Notes: generated by a model not told the origin, from the letters alone. A stretch of DNA of 64,000 nt from Clostridium ljungdahlii DSM 13528 (GCF_000143685.1 NC_014328.1:3658001-3722000); one strand, 5' to 3'; numbered from the stretch's first letter, positions 45,837-55,474 are shown. Numbers and translations: made by a program.

Positions 45837-47624
45837 TTATTTTGGGTTAATTATGAACTTCTTAAATTTATTGTATGTTTTTTCATCTACAAGTGCATTT
45901 ACATAGGTGCCATCTTCCCTATAATCTTCATTCTTTACCTTACAATATTTATGAATAAATGACACTGCAGACTGTTCTGTATAAGGAATTAAATATTCTG
46001 CTTTTTTTATATTATGAGGAAGCATTTCCAATACTCTTTTCAAGAGCTCATCTAAATTTGTACCATATTTAGCTGATATAAATATTGCATTTGAATTTTT
46101 GTATCTATCTTTTATACCGCTCAATTTAGTATCTTCTAATTTATCAATTTTGTTTAATACGATAAGTACAGGTTTATCATTTACGTCAAGTTCGCTCAGC
46201 ACTTCATTTACTGCATCTATCTGTTCTTCTGCATAATCGGATGATGCATCTACTACATGTAATAATAAATCAGCATATTGTACTTCTTCTAAGGTAGATT
46301 TAAATGCTTCTACCAGATCATGGGGAAGTTTTTTTATAAAACCTACAGTGTCTGTCACTGCAATTGTTCTACCATCTTCCAATTCCACAGCCCTAGTAGT
46401 AGTGTCCAAAGTAGCAAATAACATATCTGCTTCAAATACCTTTTCTTTATTTACATTTTCTCTAGTGACAGCTACTTCACACAACTTATTTCTTAAAGTA
46501 GATTTACCCGAATTAGTATACCCCACCAGTGATACCTTATTTATCTCATCTCTCTTCTTTCTTTGAGTTTTTCTAACCTGCTTTATTTTCTTCAGTTCTT
46601 TACTAATTTCATATATCTTTTCTCTTATATGTCTTCTATCGGTTTCCAACTTCTTTTCACCAGGTCCTCTAGTACCTATTCCTCCTCCAGTCCTTGAAAG
46701 AACTATACCGAGTCCTGAAAGCCTAGCTAACCTGTATTTTAGCTGTGCAAGTTCCACCTGTAACTTAGATTCCTTACTCCTTGCCCTTGAAGCAAATATA
46801 TGAAGTATGAGAGTAGTTCTATCTATTACTTTTATTCCTAGGTTTTCTTCTAAGTTTCTAACTTGAGAACCAGATAATTCATCATCAAAAATTACTATAT
46901 TTGCACCACTGAGCTGTGCAATTAATGCTATCTCACTTACTTTTCCCTTTCCTACATAAAAAGCAGTATCTATAGTGTCTCTTTTTTGAAGTATTTTTTC
47001 TAACACATTAACATTACAGGCTTTTGCCAGTTCTTTTAATTCATCCAAGCTGTCTTCAGTATCTGTGCCCACAAGTAATGCTCTCTCTCCTGCTTCCTGC
47101 AGCACATATTCATCATTCATCGACTTTTCTATTTCATTTACTTTTTGTACTATATTAAAGTTAACTGCGTCCTCTAAAGTAAGCTTTTCTGAAACTTCAC
47201 TTATAACTTCTCCATCTTTTACCTTACAAAATCCTATGGTAATACCCGTAATTCCATCCTTGTCAACCCCTATAGCCGCTATACAGTCTAATCTTAATTT
47301 TACTAAAGCTGAAATATCAATTTCGGAAAGTCTTGAATCTCCATTAGGATGGGTATGTACTATCCTAATACCACAGAGTTTATTTTGGTTTCCCTCAATT
47401 TCAGTAATACTCACAGTACTACTATCTCCAACAGATATGCTTACGATTATTCCTCTTTTATCAATTGCCAGGCTTAATTCTCTATTTAAATAAGTAGTAA
47501 TTCTAGAAAGCACTTCTACAATTTCCCTGCTGCATATGCTTTCTTTTGAAACTCTTATATCATAAATCTTTTCCAATTCATCTAATGTCGAATTTTTTAT
47601 TCCTTCTGTATTTCCATATATCAA
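45837..47624 (-). CDS. hflX: GTPase HflX with N-terminal JAMM/RadC-like domain
   Basis: This 595-residue protein is much longer than the usual HflX of about 430. Residues about 180-595 form a normal HflX: the HflX domain (FYVGKGKVSEIALIAQ; TRGPGEKKLETDRRHIR glycine-rich part), then the G domain with GYTNSGKSTLRN, DTVGFIKKLPHDLVEAF and NKID. HflX splits stalled 70S or hibernating ribosomes. The first 150 residues are extra and contain HTHPNGDSRLSEID at 90-103, which fits the HxHx7SxxD metal motif of JAMM peptidases and RadC. This fusion may be usual for the genus but its function is unknown. Confidence 0.9.
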   Translation of the reverse strand: MIYGNTEGIKNSTLDELEKIYDIRVSKESICSREIVEVLSRITTYLNRELSLAIDKRGIIVSISVGDSSTVSITEIEGNQNKLCGIRIVHTHPNGDSRLSEIDISALVKLRLDCIAAIGVDKDGITGITIGFCKVKDGEVISEVSEKLTLEDAVNFNIVQKVNEIEKSMNDEYVLQEAGERALLVGTDTEDSLDELKELAKACNVNVLEKILQKRDTIDTAFYVGKGKVSEIALIAQLSGANIVIFDDELSGSQVRNLEENLGIKVIDRTTLILHIFASRARSKESKLQVELAQLKYRLARLSGLGIVLSRTGGGIGTRGPGEKKLETDRRHIREKIYEISKELKKIKQVRKTQRKKRDEINKVSLVGYTNSGKSTLRNKLCEVAVTRENVNKEKVFEADMLFATLDTTTRAVELEDGRTIAVTDTVGFIKKLPHDLVEAFKSTLEEVQYADLLLHVVDASSDYAEEQIDAVNEVLSELDVNDKPVLIVLNKIDKLEDTKLSGIKDRYKNSNAIFISAKYGTNLDELLKRVLEMLPHNIKKAEYLIPYTEQSAVSFIHKYCKVKNEDYREDGTYVNALVDEKTYNKFKKFIINPK

Positions 47625-47932
47625 AATATCATCTCCATATCTATCAATTCACAGTTTACAATTTCAGTAGGTTTTCTATTACAACAGAAAATAGTCCTTA
47701 ATTGTGAATTGTTCATTATAAATTGATCACTTCATATTATTTTTATATTAAATTAAAATTTTGTATGCACAAAAATTGAGTTTATAGCTATCGTATAATT
47801 CTATACTAAATAAAAAACATTGTAAACACATTACTTCATGTCATTGAAAATTTTCAGAAATCTTGTTAATATTGATAATATAATTTTATATTATGGCAAT
47901 CATTAATTTAATATACACCATGGAGGAATATT
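47625..47932. promoter_or_regulatory. Divergent region between hflX and hpt
   Basis: 308 bp, AT-rich. CAATTCACA (47646 region) and TGTGAATTG (47704 region) plus TTTTCTATT/AGAAAATAG form a loose palindrome just upstream of hflX. A GGAGG-type site (ATGGAGGAATATT) precedes hpt. Confidence 0.45.
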
Positions 47933-48454
47933 ATGGAAAACAAATCGAAAAACATATTGATATCCCAAGAACGAATTGGAAAGAGGATAGAAGAAGTAGG
48001 TAAAATAATAACCACTAAATATAAAGATAAAAATTTATATGTATTATCCCTTTTAAGAGGAAGTTTTATATTTACAGCAGATTTAGTAAGACAAATAAAG
48101 CTTCCTGTAAAAATAGGATTTATGACAACTTCAAGTTATGGAAATTCTGAAACATCATCTGGTGAAATAAAAATTGTAAATGATATATTAGACGACCTGA
48201 AAGGGTATGATGTTTTAATTGTAGATGACATAACAGATACAGGTATTACTATGGACTTTGCTATAGACCATGTAAAATCTCTAGGTGCTTCCAGTGTAAA
48301 ATGCTGCGTTCTTCTAGACAAACCTGACAGAAGAAAAATTTCATTGACCCCAGATTTTTGTTGTTTCGAGATTCCCGATGTATTTGTTGCAGGTTATGGA
48401 TTAAATTATGGAGATTATTATCGGAATGTACCTTACATATTTAACTGGGAATAA
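47933..48454 (+). CDS. hpt: Hypoxanthine phosphoribosyltransferase
   Basis: This 173-residue purine-salvage enzyme forms IMP and GMP from hypoxanthine and guanine. The PRPP loop DVLIVDDITDTGITM is at about 86-100, the SLLRGSFIFTADLVRQI loop at about 38-54, and FCCFEIPDVFVAGYGLNY closes the active site. The length is standard. It is monocistronic with a strong terminator after it. Confidence 0.95.
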   Translation: MENKSKNILISQERIGKRIEEVGKIITTKYKDKNLYVLSLLRGSFIFTADLVRQIKLPVKIGFMTTSSYGNSETSSGEIKIVNDILDDLKGYDVLIVDDITDTGITMDFAIDHVKSLGASSVKCCVLLDKPDRRKISLTPDFCCFEIPDVFVAGYGLNYGDYYRNVPYIFNWE

Positions 48455-48462
48455 TTTTGTTT

Positions 48463-48508
48463 AAATAATGGCAAAGCTCTTTTTAACATTGAGCTTTGCC
48501 ATTATTTA
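48463..48508. terminator. Bidirectional terminator between hpt and yunB
   Basis: AAATAATGGCAAAGCTC pairs perfectly with GAGCTTTGCCATTATTT (17 bp) around an 11-nt loop, between convergent genes. Confidence 0.88.
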
Positions 48509-49219
48509 ATTACCGGATTTTAACTTAACTCCAGTTTTATCAAGACCTAAATCTATGGCTGTTTCTGGTACTTTTCCCACTATAATTGTTTCTGATATGG
48601 GCACTTCATTTTTTACTTGTATATCCTCACTTCCAAAAGGAATCATCACCCTCATGTTTGTCTTTACCTGTACACTTATTTTATGTCTAGCTTGATTTAT
48701 ACCTGCACTTTCAAAGCTTGACAAATATTTAGTCTCTATGTAACCTATAGGCTGCATCCTAATTGTAATGCTAGGTCCAAAAAACGCTAGCAAATTGTTT
48801 TTCATTATATATCCCATAGGAATCTTCAAACCAACTTTTCCTACATTTCTTAGCTTGTTTTGGGATTCCAATGCCACATCGCAAGCTATTTTATTCATTT
48901 TTAGTGTATCTGCTCTAACCATAACTATATTATCTTCCTTATCTTTTTCCACCTGTATAATATCTTTATAAGTAAATTGTTTTGAATACTCCTGCATTAT
49001 AACTGAGTTTATAGTTTGTGTAACTACAGCTCTTATTTCTACATCTGAAGCTGTAATTATAGCAGGAGTTATCCTTGAATTTACAAAATAAAGACACATT
49101 ACTGTGGATATAGTTATAACAGATATTATTAATATAATTTTGATTTTCTTAATGGGAACTTTAAATTTTTTTATCTCTTCCACATCCTTATGATTTGATA
49201 CATAATATATATATGACAA
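48506..49219 (-). CDS. yunB: Sporulation protein YunB
   Basis: This 237-residue protein has an N-terminal membrane helix (about 26-45) and then a YunB domain. Characteristic strings are ITASDVEIRAVVTQTINSVI, VGLKIPMGYIMKNNLLAFFGP, QPIGYIETKYLSSFESAGINQ and RHKISVQVKTNMRVMIPF. In Bacillus yunB is expressed under sigma-E in the mother cell and is needed for efficient sporulation. It lies divergent to the PBP gene. Confidence 0.92.
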   Translation of the reverse strand: MSYIYYVSNHKDVEEIKKFKVPIKKIKIILIISVITISTVMCLYFVNSRITPAIITASDVEIRAVVTQTINSVIMQEYSKQFTYKDIIQVEKDKEDNIVMVRADTLKMNKIACDVALESQNKLRNVGKVGLKIPMGYIMKNNLLAFFGPSITIRMQPIGYIETKYLSSFESAGINQARHKISVQVKTNMRVMIPFGSEDIQVKNEVPISETIIVGKVPETAIDLGLDKTGVKLKSGN

Positions 49220-49300
49220 TAACTTCGTGTATTTACCTAAAGATTTAATTTATGTTATAATAATTTAAAAAATGTACACTTCAAAATAAGGAGGAAATTT

Positions 49301-51652
49301 ATGGTCAAAAAGCGTAAAAAGGCTCGAAAAAAGGTTTTTAAACATGGAGCTGCAATTTTATGTGGATTATTAGCATTGGTATTTGCTGCAGCATTGGGTT
49401 TAACTGCAGCTGTTATAAAAAATTCTCCTCCACTAGACATAAGCCAAATATCGAATTTAAACGAACCTTCCGTTCTATATGATGATAAAAATAATTCAAT
49501 GGACGTACTAGTTACCCCACAGCAAAGGACGGTAATACCTTTTAGCAGTATGCCCCAAAATTTAAAAAATGCTTTCGTAAGTATAGAAGATGAACGATTT
49601 TATAAACATAAAGGCATAGACTTAAAAAGACTCATAGGTGTAGTATTTATAGATATTAAAAGCAAATTTAGTGGAAATACTGGAATTCAAGGTGCATCTA
49701 CCATAACCCAACAATTAGTTAGAAATATATATTTATCTTCTCAAATATCTTATAAGAGAAAAATGCAAGAAATATATCTTTCCTTAAAACTTGAAAAGAA
49801 ATTGAGTAAAACTCAAATACTTGAGGCTTACATGAATACAATTTATTTAGGAGGAAGAGCATTAGGTGTTGAAGCTGCTGCTAAACAGTACTTTGGCAAA
49901 TCAGCAAAAGATTTAAACTTAATTGAATGTGCTTTTATTGCAGGTATGCCTCAAAGTCCTTCTGTATATTATCCTTATTCTCCTACAGCTAAAAAAAATC
50001 CATCTATATATTTAAACAGAACTACTACTGTAGTAAAAAAAATGTATGAGAATGGATATATATCAAAGGATCAGTACACAACTGCTGTAAATGACATTGC
50101 AAATGGTAAACTGGATATAATGTCTCAACCTACTGTAAATAATGGATATAACAATGAATGGTTTACTGTACCTGTTATAAATGCAGTAAAAAAAGATCTA
50201 AAATCTAAATACAAATATACAGATGAACAGATTGAGAATTTACTTATGTATGGTGGTTTAAAAATACATACTACTATGAATAAAGACCTACAGGAAAAAA
50301 CTGAAAACACCTTAAATAGCGACAGTATTTTTAATTCTTCATCTCCAGATAAAAATGGAATAGTTCAACCTCAGGCTTCTGCTGTAGTCATGAATTATCA
50401 TACAGGTGAGGTAAAGGCGCTAGTTGGTGGAAGGGGAAGCCAGCCAGCCAGATCTTTCAATAGAGCTGCATCTGAAAAATATTTAAGGCCTTCTGGTTCC
50501 AGTATAAAACCTTTAACTGTATACAGTCCTGCTGTAGATTCACAACAATTTACTGCAGCTTCTACAGTAGATTCTTCTCCATTATCACCTGAACTTGCCA
50601 ATAAATATGCTTCTAATGGAGAACCTTATAACCCTAAAAATGATGAAGATACTGATTTCGGAACTGTAACTTTAAGAACTGCCTTAACTAAATCCTTAAA
50701 TACGGTAGCCGTTAAAGTAGAAGATAGAATGGGTTTAAAAACTGGAGCTGATTATGCAGAAAAATTTGGTATAACTTTAGACGAGCATGATAGATCCAGT
50801 ATAGCAGCACTTTCCCTTGGAGAGCTCCATCACGGTACAAATACACTTTTGATGTCTGCTGCCTATGGGACTTTTGGAAATTCTGGAAAATACACTACTC
50901 CAAAACTTTACACTACAGTAGTAAATAGAAATGGTACAGTTTTACTTGATAATAAAACTCAAACTAAAAAAGCACTTTCTCCACAAAGTGCCTATGTGCT
51001 ATATCAAATGTTAAAAGGCCCTGTAAGTGCAGAAGGAACTGGTAGCAATGCTAACTTAGGAGATATGCCTGTAAGTGGTAAAACAGGTACTTCTGAGGAT
51101 AGAAAAGACCTGTGGTTTGTAGGACTAACCCCTTATTATTCCGCTGCAGTGTGGATTGGTAATGATGATGATTCTGTATTAGATGGCTCCTTAAGCAGTA
51201 ATTCTGCAGCCCAACTTTGGGCTAATATAATGTCTCCTTTCCATCAAGGTTTAGAGGCAAAAGATATTGAAATGCCAGATGGAGTTGTAACTTCTCCTAT
51301 ATGTTCTAAATCAGGAAAACTTCCTGTTTCAGATTGTCATACAGATCCTACAGGTAATAAAGTTTATACTGAATATTTTATAGATGGAACAGTTCCCTCA
51401 GATTATTGTAATGTATCTCATTCATGGAATGCACTTGATAACTTACCTGAGAATAAAAGCAAAAAAAATAATGCTTCTAATAAAAATAACTGGAATTCTG
51501 ATAGTAATACAAATGATAATCCTAATAATACTAATACAAACACTAATACAACTACTGATACAAACACTAAAGATAAAAAAGACACTACCAACGATGAAAA
51601 CTCAAAGGATGTTAATAATTTACCTACTACAATTCCTAGTACAGGAAATTAA
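49301..51652 (+). CDS. Class A penicillin-binding protein (PBP1A type)
   Basis: This 783-residue bifunctional peptidoglycan synthase has one membrane helix (about 14-37). The GT51 glycosyltransferase domain follows at about 65-240 (EDERFYKHKGIDLKRL with the catalytic Glu, QGASTITQQLVRN, RKMQEIYLSLKLEKKLSK). The transpeptidase domain spans about 330-660, with SxxK in RPSGSSIKPL, SLN in KSLNTVAVK and KTGTS in VSGKTGTSEDRK. The last 80 residues are a low-complexity Asn/Thr/Lys tail with NTNTNTTTDTNT, probably threading the wall. GGAGG lies before the ATG. Confidence 0.95.
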   Translation: MVKKRKKARKKVFKHGAAILCGLLALVFAAALGLTAAVIKNSPPLDISQISNLNEPSVLYDDKNNSMDVLVTPQQRTVIPFSSMPQNLKNAFVSIEDERFYKHKGIDLKRLIGVVFIDIKSKFSGNTGIQGASTITQQLVRNIYLSSQISYKRKMQEIYLSLKLEKKLSKTQILEAYMNTIYLGGRALGVEAAAKQYFGKSAKDLNLIECAFIAGMPQSPSVYYPYSPTAKKNPSIYLNRTTTVVKKMYENGYISKDQYTTAVNDIANGKLDIMSQPTVNNGYNNEWFTVPVINAVKKDLKSKYKYTDEQIENLLMYGGLKIHTTMNKDLQEKTENTLNSDSIFNSSSPDKNGIVQPQASAVVMNYHTGEVKALVGGRGSQPARSFNRAASEKYLRPSGSSIKPLTVYSPAVDSQQFTAASTVDSSPLSPELANKYASNGEPYNPKNDEDTDFGTVTLRTALTKSLNTVAVKVEDRMGLKTGADYAEKFGITLDEHDRSSIAALSLGELHHGTNTLLMSAAYGTFGNSGKYTTPKLYTTVVNRNGTVLLDNKTQTKKALSPQSAYVLYQMLKGPVSAEGTGSNANLGDMPVSGKTGTSEDRKDLWFVGLTPYYSAAVWIGNDDDSVLDGSLSSNSAAQLWANIMSPFHQGLEAKDIEMPDGVVTSPICSKSGKLPVSDCHTDPTGNKVYTEYFIDGTVPSDYCNVSHSWNALDNLPENKSKKNNASNKNNWNSDSNTNDNPNNTNTNTNTTTDTNTKDKKDTTNDENSKDVNNLPTTIPSTGN

Positions 51653-51671
51653 CTTTATACTGATTTAATTT

Positions 51672-51721
51672 AAAGGGGATGTTCAAAGCAATTTAAAAAA
51701 TTGCTTTGAACATCCCCTTTT
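51672..51721. terminator. Bidirectional terminator between the PBP gene and sigF
   Basis: A 23-bp perfect stem (arms beginning AAAGGGGATGTTCAAAGC) is closed by a short A-rich loop, with T-rich ends. Converging transcripts meet here. Confidence 0.92.
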
Positions 51722-51729
51722 ATCTGATG

Positions 51730-52485
51730 TTAACCTGTTAAAATTTCTCTCATAGTTTTTAACACTTTTTTTTCAATTCTAGAAACCTGTACTTGATTTA
51801 TACCTAGCATCTTTGCTACCTGTACCTGAGTTTTATCTTTAAAATATCTCAGCATTATAATTTGTCTCGATTTCACATCTAAATTGTTCAAAGCTTCTTT
51901 AAGTGCAATTTTATCCACCATCTCTACATCTTCCTTTGGATTTTCACTTATCTTATCTATCAAAAGCACTGGTGAACCATCATCTTGATGTATAGTATCA
52001 TACAGATACTGCAAACTGCTAGCAGATTCTGTGGCAAAAATCAGTTCTTCTACTTCTACTCCAGAATACTCTGCTAATTCCTGTATTGTAGGTTCTCTAT
52101 TTAATTTTTTAGTAAGTGCTTCTCTGTCATAGTGGATTTTTTTTGCAGTATTTTTTACACTTCTGCTTACTTTTATCATTCCGTCATCCCTTAAGAAGCG
52201 CTTTATTTCCCCTAATATCATGGGTACAGCATATGTAGAAAATTTTACATTGTATTCTTCATTGAAATTATTTACTGCTTTCATAAGTCCCATACAACCT
52301 ATTTGAAATATATCTTCATACTCGTATCCCCTATTTAGAAATTTTTTACTTATAGATGCCACTAATGGTAAATTCAATTCTACCAATTTATTTAGGGCAT
52401 CTTTATCTCCTTTTTTTGCATATTTAATCAATTCCAAATTATCATTATAACTATATTTTAATTTTTTTGCTGTTTCCTCACTCAT
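51730..52485 (-). CDS. sigF: RNA polymerase sporulation sigma factor SigF
   Basis: This 251-residue sigma-70-type factor is the first forespore-specific sigma factor. Region 2 (LNLPLVASISKKFLNRGYEYEDIFQIG with NFNEEYNVKFSTYAVPMILGEIKRFLRDDG) and region 4 (LNNLDVKSRQIIMLRYFKDKTQVQVAKMLGINQVQVSRIEKKVL) are complete. AGGTGA before the ATG at 52485 supports this start; a GTG at 52494, right after the spoIIAB stop, is an alternative. It is the third gene of the spoIIA operon, tightly coupled to spoIIAB. Confidence 0.96.
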   Translation of the reverse strand: MSEETAKKLKYSYNDNLELIKYAKKGDKDALNKLVELNLPLVASISKKFLNRGYEYEDIFQIGCMGLMKAVNNFNEEYNVKFSTYAVPMILGEIKRFLRDDGMIKVSRSVKNTAKKIHYDREALTKKLNREPTIQELAEYSGVEVEELIFATESASSLQYLYDTIHQDDGSPVLLIDKISENPKEDVEMVDKIALKEALNNLDVKSRQIIMLRYFKDKTQVQVAKMLGINQVQVSRIEKKVLKTMREILTG

Positions 52486-52494
52486 ACTATTCAC

Positions 52495-52923
52495 CTAACT
52501 TAATGAATTAAAAACTTTTTTCATAGTTAATCTTGTCCCTTTGTTTTTTTCAGATTCTACTTTAAGGGAGTCCATAAAAGTTTCCATTACAGTAAATCCC
52601 ATACCTGATCTCTCAAGATCAGGTCTTGAAGTATAAAGGGGTTGTCTAGCGAGTTCTATATTTTCTATACCTACACCTTGGTCTTCTACTATCAACGTAA
52701 GTTCTTTTTCTTTAATAAAGGCTTGAATTTTAACTACACCTTCTTTATTTTCATAGCCATGAATAATAGAGTTTGTAACTGCCTCTGAAACTGCAGTTTT
52801 TACATCTGCCAATTCCTCCACTGTAGGATCAAGTTGTGACACAAAAGCTGCTACTGAGACCCTGGCAAAGCTTTCATTTTGTGATTTACTAATAAACTCT
52901 ATTTTCATACTGTTATCGTACAT
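52495..52923 (-). CDS. spoIIAB: Anti-sigma F factor SpoIIAB
   Basis: This 142-residue GHKL-type serine kinase binds and inhibits SigF and phosphorylates SpoIIAA. The N box [17 protein letters not shown] is at about 42-58, the G1 box [14 protein letters not shown] at about 78 and the G2 box [15 protein letters not shown] at about 106; LTMKKVF closes the domain. It lies 14 bp after spoIIAA and touches sigF. Confidence 0.96.
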   Translation of the reverse strand: MYDNSMKIEFISKSQNESFARVSVAAFVSQLDPTVEELADVKTAVSEAVTNSIIHGYENKEGVVKIQAFIKEKELTLIVEDQGVGIENIELARQPLYTSRPDLERSGMGFTVMETFMDSLKVESEKNKGTRLTMKKVFNSLS

Positions 52924-52937
52924 AATTTATCCCCCCA

Positions 52938-53273
52938 TTAAATATTCTGAAGTGCTTCCGCAACGCTGTCATAAAGTCCTATAATTTTAAACATACCTGA
53001 AAGTTCAAATACTCTTTTTACTGAATTGATTGCGCCTACAATACATACGCTGCCATCTGCAGAATTTAATTTTTTATACCTTCCTATTACCACCCCTATT
53101 CCAGAGCTATCCATAAAGCTTACTCCTGAGAAATCCATTATCAACTTGTTTAAACTCTCTCTATCCAATCTGTCATCTATTTTATTTCTGACTTCTTCTG
53201 CACTATGATGATCTAGTTCTCCTCTCATATAAACTATAAGTTTATTGTCCTTTACATTAAATTCCAAATTCAT
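52938..53273 (-). CDS. spoIIAA: Anti-sigma F factor antagonist SpoIIAA
   Basis: This 111-residue STAS-domain protein releases SigF from SpoIIAB when unphosphorylated. The phosphorylation site sits in MDSSGIGVVIGRYK at about residues 56-69 (the serine pair DSS), and ELDHHSAEEVRNKID is the typical N-terminal part. The start has no strong ribosome-binding site. It is the first gene of the operon; the promoter must lie in the region to its right, which carries three stacked hairpins. Confidence 0.95.
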   Translation of the reverse strand: MNLEFNVKDNKLIVYMRGELDHHSAEEVRNKIDDRLDRESLNKLIMDFSGVSFMDSSGIGVVIGRYKKLNSADGSVCIVGAINSVKRVFELSGMFKIIGLYDSVAEALQNI

Positions 53274-53710
53274 ATATTATCTAAAGCTCTACTAAAGCTA
53301 TACTAAATAAGGTACCTGCCATATATAGCCTCAGCGTTAAAATCTCAATTTTAACTTTAATTTACCATATAACAATAAAGGCGTATTGTTATATGACTGA
53401 AATTCATACTAAGAATTTTAGTCATATGCATAAATAATGCATAGTCCGAGCCAGACACTTTTACCCCCCTTCTTTCATTTTTAATCTAGAGTTACAATAA
53501 ACCAAAAATGTGTACATATAGTTGTAATTTTTAATTAGTAACCCTCCGTAAAGTCAAAACCTGTACTTTAATACTATTCTCCATTTGGAATAATTTTCCT
53601 TCTTTTTTTATTAGTAATTTTACTATTTATTTTTACCACCTATTATGTTTTTAAACACATATTGATAATTTTTTTAGTAAAATTTAAAAAGATAATTACC
53701 AAATATGAAC
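53274..53710. promoter_or_regulatory. spoIIA upstream region
   Basis: This 437-bp non-coding stretch is expected to contain the spoIIA promoter (sigma-H in Bacillus), but I could not assign -35/-10 boxes with confidence. The middle holds the hairpin cluster listed separately; the rest is AT-rich with no open frame. Confidence 0.5.
53366..53443. repeat. Three abutting hairpins upstream of spoIIAA
   Basis: CATATAACAATA/TATTGTTATATG (53366-53395, 12-bp perfect), ATATGACT-AAATTC with GAATTT-AGTCATAT (53391-53427) and TATGCAT/ATGCATA (53425-53443). Neighbouring stems share bases, so they would be mutually exclusive folds. On the operon strand they sit about 95-170 nt before the spoIIAA start. Confidence 0.65.
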
Positions 53711-55474
53711 TCAGCAATTATCTTTTATCTTTTCTACAATCTCAATTTCCTTATCTGTCAGTCCAAAAAAATCATACAGCTTTTTTTCTATATTATTTTC
53801 TCCTCCAAAATCAATAGAAGGAATACACAATTTCATTAGATTATTAGGGTAATACTCATATAGATTTTCTCCTAATTTTTTTGCGAAAGTTTTAAAGTAA
53901 AATTCATACAAAGGACTGTTTAATATATTTAAAAGTATTTCATAGGTAAAAGGTACATTTTTTTTTAATACTAAGGAATATATATCTGCACTAAAATAGC
54001 TTCCCTTGTCAAGAGCAAATCTATTGTCACAGGACTTGTATGGGAACACAATTTTCTTTTCTTCAAAAATTTCCGGTTTTCTCCCCCATTGAAGTTCATA
54101 CCACTTTCTTGTTCCTTTTTTACATTCTCTTCTTTCCATAAGCCTTTTTTTGTACTGCTCTATATACTTTATAGCATTAGGACATTCTGTTTCATTTTCT
54201 ATTAAATTTGAGTATATAATAAATTTTTCACCTTTAATTACTTCGTTTTTTCGTATATGGCTACTTTTTATCCAGGGTTTTATTAACCTTAATTCAATTT
54301 TTCTACTATTTATTATGTCTCTATCAACTATAAAAGCCCTATCACATCCCGTTATTATACCCTGACAACTATGGCATATATCCTTTAAAATAAATTTACT
54401 TTTTTCTTTTATTTTATCTATTATATTTTTCTCAACTTCGTCAACAAATACCCATCCATCATTATTTATAGACTTTTGAGAAATAGAAAACTTTTTGCAT
54501 TTTTCAGATTTATCTAAAAACAAGGAATCAAGAAATTTATTTTTTTCATTTTTTTCAATTTTATTGGGTCTTATGATTTCTATATTATTGTTCCAATTTT
54601 TTGTTCTTACTAAAAATATTATCATTGGGTCTATACCTACTCTTTTAAAAGGTCTTATACCATAAAAATCTATAATTTTATAAATAGAGGTATTTTCAAT
54701 TAAAAACTTTCTAAGTTCTTTTCCGCTGCAAGATTCACAAAAATACCTAGAAGTAACAAAAACCAGTTTTCCTCCCTCCTTTAAACACTTTAATGATTTT
54801 TGAAAAAAACAGTAGGATATGTCTCCTTTGTCTCTATATATACTTCCATATATTTTTCTTAAAACATATGAATAACTAGAATCTACAGATTTATGTCCTA
54901 TATACGGAGGATTTCCTATAAACACATCATATTTTCTATCTATATTTTCCACTAGAAAATCCTTTACTTGAAAATTTTTTTCACTAAACTGATTGCTAAT
55001 CAAAAATAAGTCTATTTTTAAAACTTTTATTGCAGTTTCATCTATATCAAATCCAAATAGATTGTTACGTACTATATGGTAACTTATATCTTCTAGTTTC
55101 AAATTTAAATTGTTTTTACTATTTATAACTTCAATATTCTTAATAAATATTCGATTTAAATATAGAAAGCACTTACAAATTAAATTCCCAGATCCACAGG
55201 AAGGATCTATTATTTTTATAAATGGATTTCCAATTACATCATTGACATTTATCAAGTTTTTAACCATAAATGCTGCCATTTCCGGAGGAGTATACACTAC
55301 TCCATTTTTTCCATTCATAATTTTCTGTTTATAGTATTCTTCTGAAAAGCTAATTTCTTTCTTCATATTAGATTTTTGCTTATAAGTTTCTATAAAATGC
55401 ATCTTCTCTTCTACATCTATATTTTTTTTAATAAAATTGTAAATTTGTTCAACATCTTCAATAAAACTGTTCAT
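53711..55474 (-). CDS. Orphan Eco57I/TaqI-type adenine DNA methyltransferase
   Basis: This 587-residue N6-adenine methyltransferase has motif X/I region PPEMAAFMV and DPSCGSGNLICK (SAM binding, about 78-89) and motif IV NPPYIG at about 191. YCFFQKSLKCLKEGGKLVFVTSRYF gives motif V-VI. A C-terminal target-recognition part resembles TaqI-like domains (YELQWGRKPEIFEEKKIVFPYKS). The first 60 residues are too short for a PD-(D/E)xK nuclease and no restriction gene adjoins, so it is an orphan methylase. GGAG eight bases before the ATG at 55474 supports that start over 55516. Its size and kind recall the C. difficile sporulation methylase CamA; orthology is untested. Confidence 0.88.
   Translation of the reverse strand: MNSFIEDVEQIYNFIKKNIDVEEKMHFIETYKQKSNMKKEISFSEEYYKQKIMNGKNGVVYTPPEMAAFMVKNLINVNDVIGNPFIKIIDPSCGSGNLICKCFLYLNRIFIKNIEVINSKNNLNLKLEDISYHIVRNNLFGFDIDETAIKVLKIDLFLISNQFSEKNFQVKDFLVENIDRKYDVFIGNPPYIGHKSVDSSYSYVLRKIYGSIYRDKGDISYCFFQKSLKCLKEGGKLVFVTSRYFCESCSGKELRKFLIENTSIYKIIDFYGIRPFKRVGIDPMIIFLVRTKNWNNNIEIIRPNKIEKNEKNKFLDSLFLDKSEKCKKFSISQKSINNDGWVFVDEVEKNIIDKIKEKSKFILKDICHSCQGIITGCDRAFIVDRDIINSRKIELRLIKPWIKSSHIRKNEVIKGEKFIIYSNLIENETECPNAIKYIEQYKKRLMERRECKKGTRKWYELQWGRKPEIFEEKKIVFPYKSCDNRFALDKGSYFSADIYSLVLKKNVPFTYEILLNILNSPLYEFYFKTFAKKLGENLYEYYPNNLMKLCIPSIDFGGENNIEKKLYDFFGLTDKEIEIVEKIKDNC

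Noticed and set aside
51384..51668. 94-codon frame within the PBP gene end
   Set aside because: A shifted reading of the Asn/Thr-rich tail (Ile/Leu/Thr runs), fully inside the real gene.
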